Part shown: positions 39,717 to 44,907 of the stretch, piece by piece
Layout of the letters: every line of letters starts with the position of its first letter
How positions within the stretch are numbered: the first letter of the stretch is position 1
From: Candidatus Saccharimonadota bacterium
Lineage (GTDB): Bacteria > Patescibacteriota > Saccharimonadia > Saccharimonadales > UBA4665
Direction: 5' to 3'
Length of the DNA stretch: 44,907 bases
Assembly: GCA_014378615.1 (NCBI GenBank)
Contig: JACMNI010000026.1
Span: forward strand, 1 to 44,907
Notes under the pieces: model-generated
Database searches by the model: none
What the model saw: only the letters and a program-made list of their open reading frames with translations
Told to the model about the DNA's origin: nothing
Translations under genes and position numbers: made by a program

Positions 39717-41243
39717 CTAAGCAGCGTATTCGGCGGTGATAGCTAATATATCGGCGCCGTAGGTTTCGGCTTTTTTAGGACCAAAACCAGGCGTACCCAG
39801 TAATTGTCCTGGTGTTTGGGGCGGCGTCGCCGCTAGAGCCACCAGCGTAGTGTTATGGGCTATCATAAACGGCGCCACGCCGTCGGCTTTGGCCCGCCGC
39901 AGGCGCCAATCTTTGAGTTTTTCGAACAGTTCGTCATTTATTTCGACGACTACTTCCCCGCTGGCAGTTAGCTGTTCGTCGTCGATATCGTTGACGGTTT
40001 TAGCAATGTCGGCCGATGCCTGGCGTAGGGCTGCATCGAAGCTGAATATTTCGGGGTGCATGGTAAAAGCGACGCGGTTAACGCCTTGCAAGTACAGGCC
40101 GTCTAGTGAGCGTACCCGCGATAAGGCCACATAGCCCATGCCCGGTGTGAAGGCTTTGCTGAGGTCGACTTCGGCGGCGTCAAGGCTCATACCCTGACTT
40201 TTGTGGATAGTAATGGCCCAGGCGAGTCTCAAGGGTAACTGCGATACTTCGGCTTTCACTTTCCCGTCTTCGTTGACACTCCAGCTATGTGGTTCAACAT
40301 AAATAGTTCGCCCGGTTAACAATTCTACAATGGGCTTTTCGCCGCTGAAGCCAACTACGGTACCGCGGCTGCCGTTTACGAAACCCTCGGCAAAATTATT
40401 GGCCACAAACATTACCTCGGCGCCGACTTTAAGCTCCAATTTTTCCGGCGCGAGGACACTCTTCGTCAAGGCTTCAATGCGGGCTTTACTGCCCTTAGTG
40501 TCCATCTTAAATGTCTTACCCTTCGTAGTCAGTGCACTGAGGTGTTGCAGATTAATGCCTTCCACGTCGACGTTGTGGGCGTACAAACGAGTCAGCACCA
40601 TGTCGGCTGGCGGTTTTTTGCCCATGCGTTCACCGACTATCATGCGGTGTTCGTCTTCTAAAGAATTGGAACGCATGGCTTCGAGTAAGTTAAGCAATCC
40701 GTCATGGCCTTCCTGACGGTGCTGCTCGGTGATGTAACATATTTTCGGATTGAGCTCGGCCCAGGCTTCGGAGGCATAGACAAAGTCAATTAGGCCGGGA
40801 CCGCGAGTTACTGGCGGCAACTGGAATAGATCGCCGACTAAAATTACCTGTAGGCCGCCAAATGGTGCCGGACTTTTACGCAGAATTTTGGCTGTCTGAT
40901 TGAGCATATTGAGTCGGGCACCGTGCAGCATCGACACTTCGTCAATTACCAATACATCAGTCGCGTTGTAGCGTTTAATTAATTTATCATTACCTTCTAG
41001 CCATTTTTCGTCATCGCTCGTTAAAAAGTCACGAATGCCGAGCCCGGACCAGGCGTGAATTGTTGTACCCCCAAGGTGGGTGGCGGCGATGCCGGTACTA
41101 GCCGTAACAGCCACTTTCTTACCGGCCCGCATCGCCCGTCCAACGAACTCATTTAAGACATACGTCTTACCCGCACCGGGTGCGCCCGTTAAGAAGACAT
41201 TACTGCCCCCCATCATTACCGCTAACGCCTGCTTTTGCCTCAT
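39717..41243 (-). CDS. PIF1-family helicase with C-terminal HRDC domain
   Basis: The 508-aa SF1B helicase has Walker A (FLTGAPGAGKTYVLNEFV), TASTGIAATHLGGTTIHAWSGLG (typical of PIF1), Walker B (DVLVIDEVSML), GDLFQLPPV and the UvrD_C_2-like end (AWAITIHKSQGMSLDAAEVDL, YVALSRVRSLDGL). Residues ~430-505 fit an HRDC nucleic-acid-binding domain (LKDWRLRRAKADGVAPFMIAHNTTLVALA...LLGTPGFGPKKAE). It unwinds 5'-3' DNA, G-quadruplexes or R-loops. TATAAT (41258-41253) 9 nt before the ATG overlaps the end of the DUF4868 gene. Confidence 0.93.
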   Translation of the reverse strand: MRQKQALAVMMGGSNVFLTGAPGAGKTYVLNEFVGRAMRAGKKVAVTASTGIAATHLGGTTIHAWSGLGIRDFLTSDDEKWLEGNDKLIKRYNATDVLVIDEVSMLHGARLNMLNQTAKILRKSPAPFGGLQVILVGDLFQLPPVTRGPGLIDFVYASEAWAELNPKICYITEQHRQEGHDGLLNLLEAMRSNSLEDEHRMIVGERMGKKPPADMVLTRLYAHNVDVEGINLQHLSALTTKGKTFKMDTKGSKARIEALTKSVLAPEKLELKVGAEVMFVANNFAEGFVNGSRGTVVGFSGEKPIVELLTGRTIYVEPHSWSVNEDGKVKAEVSQLPLRLAWAITIHKSQGMSLDAAEVDLSKAFTPGMGYVALSRVRSLDGLYLQGVNRVAFTMHPEIFSFDAALRQASADIAKTVNDIDDEQLTASGEVVVEINDELFEKLKDWRLRRAKADGVAPFMIAHNTTLVALAATPPQTPGQLLGTPGFGPKKAETYGADILAITAEYAA

Positions 41244-41253
41244 AGAATTCGAA

Positions 41254-42333
41254 TTATAGCACTTCTTTAAGTAGCTTGGTTTCTTCGTCTTCTTCGGGCT
41301 TTAGTAGTTTCTTTTTAATGATTTCGTAGCGCTGCCCTGTTAAGGCCGATTCGTGATAGTCGTCGTTCATCAAATTAATGAACTTAGCCAGATCTTTATC
41401 GTCCATAATTATGATGGCGCCAGCTTCATCCTGCATTAGTTCAATTTCTAGGTCTTCGGCGTGCTGCAGCAATTCTTCCTGACGTACGGCGCCGGGAACA
41501 ATTTTCTGCAACTTTTTAATTAAGCTCTTTTTATCTTTAATGAGCGTTTGCAGCGTATTGTCGCCGTCAAAACTGAGGCGGAAATTGGCTTCAATTTCGG
41601 CAATCTTAGACCTCGCAATGCTGGCTTCCTTGGCATCATAGCTAAACAACTGCTTAAGTTTAGTTTGGTTAAAGACATATAAATCCTGATCTAGGAGCAG
41701 CAACTGCGGATCGGTTGGGATGCGCACGGCGGCGTCAGCATCAAAGCCCATAAATTTGCCGCTGCGCAGCATCCAGCCGGTTTTGCCGCGCATAATGCTG
41801 CTCTGGGGCAATACTTTAAAGGTGTAGAACGACTTTTTCATCTGGGGGTGGCTGACTTTAGCCATTATTCCCTTTATGCGCTTGAAGTCGTGCTCTTCCT
41901 CAACGAACATTTCAATTTCGCTCGATTGGTGATTGATCCAGTTGAGCGTTTCTTTAAGCTTTTCGACATTATCTAATAAGGTGCGCTGCAACACCTTACT
42001 CTCGGCCTCGGCCTCTTCAAAGCCGCGAACAATGAGGCCTTCGGCGGCGCCATTGAGCACGTACTCCAGCATTTCATCTATAAAGATTGGCTCTAACTGT
42101 TTATTGAGTTCGGCGCCTAGATTTGTTTTGTAGACGACGTAATTTTTATTAATTAAAAATAACTCAATCTTTAGTTCATCTTTGAACTGTACTAAGTTAT
42201 TAGCCCACGCGAAGACGTCACTCTCCTGATAATTTTTGGCGGCCGCACTGGGGGCTAAAATGTCAGCTGGCAATTCGTTAGCCTCGATACGTTCGGATTC
42301 GGGCACTTCTAAAACTGCGCTATCGGTATCCAT
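41254..42333 (-). CDS. DUF4868 (KwaB-like) protein
   Basis: The 359-aa soluble protein is rich in charged helices. The C-terminal half resembles DUF4868: LLLLDQDLYVFNQTKLKQLFSYDAKEASIARSKI, then AIIIMDDKDLAKFINLMNDDYHESALTGQRYEIIKKKLL, whose NDD...S.LTG..YE pattern is typical. DUF4868 is the domain of KwaB, the DNA-binding effector of the Kiwa anti-phage system. No KwaA membrane partner is in the window. The next gene, 10 nt away, is a PIF1-HRDC helicase. It could be a defence or replication-associated protein. A GGAG ribosome site is 6 nt before the ATG. Confidence 0.7.
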   Translation of the reverse strand: MDTDSAVLEVPESERIEANELPADILAPSAAAKNYQESDVFAWANNLVQFKDELKIELFLINKNYVVYKTNLGAELNKQLEPIFIDEMLEYVLNGAAEGLIVRGFEEAEAESKVLQRTLLDNVEKLKETLNWINHQSSEIEMFVEEEHDFKRIKGIMAKVSHPQMKKSFYTFKVLPQSSIMRGKTGWMLRSGKFMGFDADAAVRIPTDPQLLLLDQDLYVFNQTKLKQLFSYDAKEASIARSKIAEIEANFRLSFDGDNTLQTLIKDKKSLIKKLQKIVPGAVRQEELLQHAEDLEIELMQDEAGAIIIMDDKDLAKFINLMNDDYHESALTGQRYEIIKKKLLKPEEDEETKLLKEVL

Positions 42334-42426
42334 GTAGTCTCCATTAAATTAGGTTTTTGGTTTTTGTTTAGTACTGCCTATTGTACTCGAGCTTTCGTCA
42401 AAAATCTGCTGTAAAATCTGCCGCTC

Positions 42427-43209
42427 CTAAGTAAACCGTAATGGTACCATCATACTCCGACTAAAAACGGGGAAATTAGGGCGCGAGCGAACGTCATCAT
42501 AGGTGTACCCATGGCCCCTGAATTTTTTCATTTGTTCCGGCTGGGCTATACGATTATCGATCAGCCATCGGGCAAAGACACCGCGCATTATTTTGCTGTA
42601 AATGGGCACGACGCCAACTGTACCGTTTGGCTTAGTGTCCATAAACACCGGCGTCACTACCGGCAGTTTTAGTCCTGTCAGCACCGGCCTGGCGTACTCA
42701 TCGGAGCAGCAATTGCACAGCCAATCGGCACAACGCGATTGCACGTACTCCATCAGACTGTCGCGCCAGAAATCATATAGATTGCGACGGTGGCCCACAG
42801 GCAGTGCTGCTTTCATTTCTAAGCGATAATTTTGTACGCCGTCGTACGGTCGTAGTAAGCCATAGAGTCCGCTCGCTATAATCAGGTGCTGTTCAGCCCA
42901 ATCGGCGTCCTCCCGCGACATAGTGCTCGCTTGTAAACCTTTGTACACGTCACCGGTGTATGCCCGCAGCGCCGGTTTACCTGGAGCATCGACATTCCAA
43001 AGGCGGTAGTACTCTTGCACCGTCTTAGCCAAGGGCTTACTGACGCCCATCAGCTTCATAGTTTTGGTCGTGCTAAGTGTTCGCACCTTAGTAGCAATTT
43101 TGACGGCCTGATCTATAAATAATGGCTCTGTTGGGATAATTGGCCATGGGCAGGGTGAGTGGGTGTCCATGGTTTTAGACGGCGCTAATAATATAACAAC
43201 TGAGCTCAT
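42427..43209 (-). CDS. yaaA: YaaA-family peroxide-stress protein
   Basis: The 260-aa DUF328 protein opens with VVILLAPSKTMD and has LMGVSKPLAKTVQEYY, PALRAYTGDVYKGLQA, HLIIASGLYGLLRPYDGVQNYRLEM and NLYDFWRDSL, all typical of YaaA. In E. coli YaaA limits intracellular iron and DNA damage during peroxide stress. Its start overlaps the rnhA stop by 4 nt (ATGA), so the two are translationally coupled. Confidence 0.94.
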   Translation of the reverse strand: MSSVVILLAPSKTMDTHSPCPWPIIPTEPLFIDQAVKIATKVRTLSTTKTMKLMGVSKPLAKTVQEYYRLWNVDAPGKPALRAYTGDVYKGLQASTMSREDADWAEQHLIIASGLYGLLRPYDGVQNYRLEMKAALPVGHRRNLYDFWRDSLMEYVQSRCADWLCNCCSDEYARPVLTGLKLPVVTPVFMDTKPNGTVGVVPIYSKIMRGVFARWLIDNRIAQPEQMKKFRGHGYTYDDVRSRPNFPVFSRSMMVPLRFT

Positions 43210-43631
43210 TTTTTGGCGAGTTGCTGTTTACGGGCTTCATTGGCCCATAGATCGGCCAGTTCATTGCCAGGGTCGTTATTATGCCCTCGAACCCACGTAA
43301 GTTTAGCCTTAGAGGCTTTATACAGCGGACAGATTTCTTTAACGATATCTAAGTTCTTGATCTCGCCACCCTTTTTCTTCCAGCCGTTTTTTTCCCATGG
43401 TAACGACCAAATGGTTATAACTTTAATCCAGAATTCGCTATCGCTAAAAATCTCACACGGGGCGCCATTAGCGTCTTTGAGGGCAGCAATGATAGCCAGT
43501 CCTTCCATACGAATATTGGTCGTCGGAAATGGCTCGCCGCCGAGTACAGCCGGCTCCATGTTTTTAATGACTGAAAAGCCACCAGTTCCCGGATTTGGAT
43601 CGCAGCTGCCGTCCGTGTAGTAGGTTATCAT
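43206..43631 (-). CDS. rnhA: Ribonuclease HI
   Basis: The 141-aa protein has the RNase HI catalytic carboxylates in YTDGSCDPNPGTGGFSVI, the Glu in RMEGLAIIAALKD, SDSEFWIKVI and the last acidic residue in GHNNDPGNELADLWANEA. It removes RNA from RNA:DNA hybrids. A ribosome site (GAGGGC) precedes the ATG. It is coupled to yaaA. Confidence 0.95.
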   Translation of the reverse strand: MITYYTDGSCDPNPGTGGFSVIKNMEPAVLGGEPFPTTNIRMEGLAIIAALKDANGAPCEIFSDSEFWIKVITIWSLPWEKNGWKKKGGEIKNLDIVKEICPLYKASKAKLTWVRGHNNDPGNELADLWANEARKQQLAKK

Positions 43632-43909
43632 CTGCCCTCTTTTAGTTCTTTAATCACTTAATCATACCATCAGTTTGGATTGCATTTCGGTAATGGTTAA
43701 ACTTGCAATAAAATGTTCTGAAATAACAGGGGCTATATATAGCGTCACGCCTCCAAGTATTGACACTAGATTTTAATCTAAGTATGCTTAAGATTGTGTG
43801 TTTTTTCTATGAGAGTGGATAAACACCGTGCCTACCCCTGTTATCTCAATACAAACAATAGAAAATATTAATGCATTTTGGATAACGATCTGGGGAATAA
43901 GGAGGGTAA
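43632..43909 (+). promoter_or_regulatory. Promoter and leader of the LysM-Rpf gene
   Basis: A consensus promoter is present: TTGACA (43760-43765), 17 nt, TATGCT (43783-43788), TSS near 43795. The spacer contains the palindrome TAGAT-ttta-ATCTA (43767-43780), a candidate operator. A 10-bp inverted repeat, ATAACAGGGG upstream and CCCCTGTTAT in the ~115-nt leader, flanks the promoter. A strong ribosome site AAGGAGGG lies 4 nt before the ATG. The left part (43632-43700) shows nothing. Confidence 0.75.
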
Positions 43910-44584
43910 ATGAAAAGATTATTATTAACCGCGGCCGCTGTTGTGTCGACGCTAATTTCTACTGGTGGTTTAGCCAGTGCGAGCGCACCTAATAAGCACC
44001 CGATTAAGAAAGCGGCAGCAATTACGGCGCCAGCTGAGCCGGCACCTAAAATGGTCAATGTCCAAGACGGCGACTATCTTAGCAAGATTGCCGACGAACA
44101 GAATACTACGTACTTACGTTTGTATTATGCTAATACAGCCATTGCCAACCCAGACCTGATATTCCCTGGTGATGCTGTCCGTGTTCCAGAACCAACCGAA
44201 ACTTTGGCTGCTCGTGAGTTGCCAGTTACGGCGCCAGTTGCTGTGCAAGAAAAAGTTGCAGCTGACCCGACGGTTGACACCCAGCCGGCAGCAGCAGTCG
44301 CGCCCCGCGCAACGCAGCGTCAAGCCGTTGCAGCCCCAGCAGTAGCTGGTGGTAGCGTTTGGGATAAGTTAGCAGCCTGCGAAAGCGGTGGCAACTGGGC
44401 TATAAACACCGGCAACGGTTTTTATGGTGGACTGCAGTTTACTACCTCTAGCTGGGCCGCCGTTGGTGGATCTGGATTACCAAGTAACGCCAGCCGCGAA
44501 GAGCAAATTGCTCGCGCAACCACATTGCAGTCTATGCAAGGATGGGGCGCCTGGCCCGCCTGTAGCGCAAAGCTCGGTTTATAG
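43910..44584 (+). CDS. Secreted LysM + Rpf-like transglycosylase
   Basis: The 224-aa protein has a signal peptide ([26 protein letters not shown]), one LysM peptidoglycan-binding domain ([46 protein letters not shown]) and a Pro/Ala/Val linker. The C-terminal domain is of the resuscitation-promoting-factor/lysozyme-like type ([39 protein letters not shown]...[16 protein letters not shown]) with the catalytic Glu in ACESGGNW and paired cysteines. Rpf domains are otherwise typical of Actinobacteria, the usual hosts of Saccharibacteria. It may remodel its own wall or act on the host wall (inference). Confidence 0.93.
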   Translation: MKRLLLTAAAVVSTLISTGGLASASAPNKHPIKKAAAITAPAEPAPKMVNVQDGDYLSKIADEQNTTYLRLYYANTAIANPDLIFPGDAVRVPEPTETLAARELPVTAPVAVQEKVAADPTVDTQPAAAVAPRATQRQAVAAPAVAGGSVWDKLAACESGGNWAINTGNGFYGGLQFTTSSWAAVGGSGLPSNASREEQIARATTLQSMQGWGAWPACSAKLGL

Positions 44585-44601
44585 AGCCCAGCCTACACAA
44601 T

Positions 44602-44631
44602 AAAAAGAGCCGGTTGATCCCGGCTCTTTTT
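44602..44631. terminator. Bidirectional terminator between the Rpf gene and glyS
   Basis: AAAAAGAGCCGG-ttgatc-CCGGCTCTTTTT forms a perfect 12-bp stem with T-tracts on both strands. It serves the plus-strand Rpf-like gene and the convergent minus-strand glyS. Confidence 0.95.
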
Positions 44632-44658
44632 ATTTGAAAAACGTATATAGGTTAGTGG

Positions 44659-44907
44659 CTAAAAGATTAAATGCTCTCGTAGATCTTCTATACTAACACG
44701 TGTCTGCTCCGTGGTATCACGGTTGCGAATGGTAACGGTATTAGGATTGTCACCTTCAATAGTGTCAAAATCAATCACAACACAGTACGGCGTACCTATC
44801 TCGTCCTGACGACGATAGCGCTTACCAATGTTGCCGTTATCGTCCCACATGACGTTGCCATACTCTTTCTTCAGCGCGCCATAGACTTCCCTAGCTTTGG
44901 CAACCAG
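44659..44907 (-). CDS. glyS: Glycyl-tRNA synthetase, C-terminal end (partial)
   Basis: The frame is open to the window's right edge, so the gene continues outside. The visible ~82 residues, LVAKAREVYGALKKEYGNVMWDDNGNIGKRYRRQDEIGTPYCVVIDFDTI...NTVTIRNRDTTEQTRVSIEDL, match the end of the class II anticodon-binding domain of the alpha2-type glycyl-tRNA synthetase (GKRYRRQDEIGTP is diagnostic). It charges tRNA-Gly. It ends close to the shared bidirectional terminator. Confidence 0.92.
   Translation of the reverse strand: MVAKAREVYGALKKEYGNVMWDDNGNIGKRYRRQDEIGTPYCVVIDFDTIEGDNPNTVTIRNRDTTEQTRVSIEDLREHLIF

Noticed and set aside
39717-42333. Complete Kiwa system
   Set aside because: There is no KwaA-like four-helix membrane gene next to the DUF4868 gene.
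1-44907. UGA recoded as glycine (Gracilibacteria/SR1)
   Set aside because: TGA ends several confident genes at the expected position (UmuD-like, CLSCG membrane protein), so the standard code applies.
1-44907. CRISPR arrays, insertion sequences or prophage genes
   Set aside because: No regularly spaced repeats, transposase, integrase or phage structural genes were seen.

Overview
The window looks like a chromosomal segment of a Patescibacteria/CPR bacterium, most probably Candidatus Saccharibacteria (TM7). This is inferred from gene content and from many best-fit protein architectures, not from a 16S gene. Supporting signs are compact gene packing, two membrane or soluble histidine kinases paired with receiver-only regulators, a sigma-region-4/HARE-HTH fusion, a division cluster stripped of murC-F and ftsA/Z, and a small accessory set without biosynthetic pathways. 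TGA is used as an ordinary stop, which argues against the recoded Gracilibacteria/SR1 lineages.

Layout, left to right. 1-2.6 kb: the end of a DUF3048 (YerB-like) protein, a membrane PAS histidine kinase and a receiver protein. 2.6-4.9 kb: a translesion-synthesis operon with a long structured leader, a 92-aa unknown, a UmuD-like protein that has lost both catalytic residues, and UmuC. 4.9-6.0 kb: a TylF-like methyltransferase and rlmH. 6.0-10.5 kb: a copper module with a CsoR-family repressor and its operator, membrane cupredoxin, CopA lacking its metal-binding N-domain, a CxxC membrane protein, a DUF305 protein, a small membrane protein and a 50-aa cysteine-rich protein. 10.6-10.9 kb: tRNA-Glu(CUC), its terminator, and a 19-bp copy of its 3' end. 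11.0-16.99 kb: a NAGPA-type protein, a second kinase/receiver pair, an RsuA-family pseudouridine synthase and Der. 17-20.4 kb: a large orphan protein, pth, a methyltransferase and a strongly promoted, highly structured RNA of about 370 nt. 20.4-25.8 kb: dprA, a small membrane protein, topA, the sigma4-HARE regulator and an orphan.

From about 26.5 kb the transcription direction flips. The minus strand carries the division/cell-wall cluster mraZ-rsmH-ftsL-pbp-mraY-ftsW-murG-ftsQ, with candidate MraZ boxes in front of mraZ. Farther right on the same strand are two small secreted unknowns, yvcK, a metallo-hydrolase, a NYN nuclease, a SipW/TasA-like pair, a PIF1-HRDC helicase next to a DUF4868 (KwaB-like) gene, and yaaA-rnhA. 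A plus-strand LysM-Rpf-like protein and the 3' end of glyS close the window. The two convergent halves meet in a 0.77-kb non-coding region (25.8-26.5 kb) with one perfect DnaA-box sequence, AT-rich direct repeats and a long hairpin.

The most striking window-wide signal is promoter architecture. At about 15 genes a -10 hexamer sits only 6-9 nt upstream of the start codon with no Shine-Dalgarno sequence, which predicts leaderless mRNAs. This corrects several start codons. The most novel individual items are the structured RNA at 19.92-20.30 kb, the catalytically dead UmuD, the DUF4868/PIF1 pair and the copper module.
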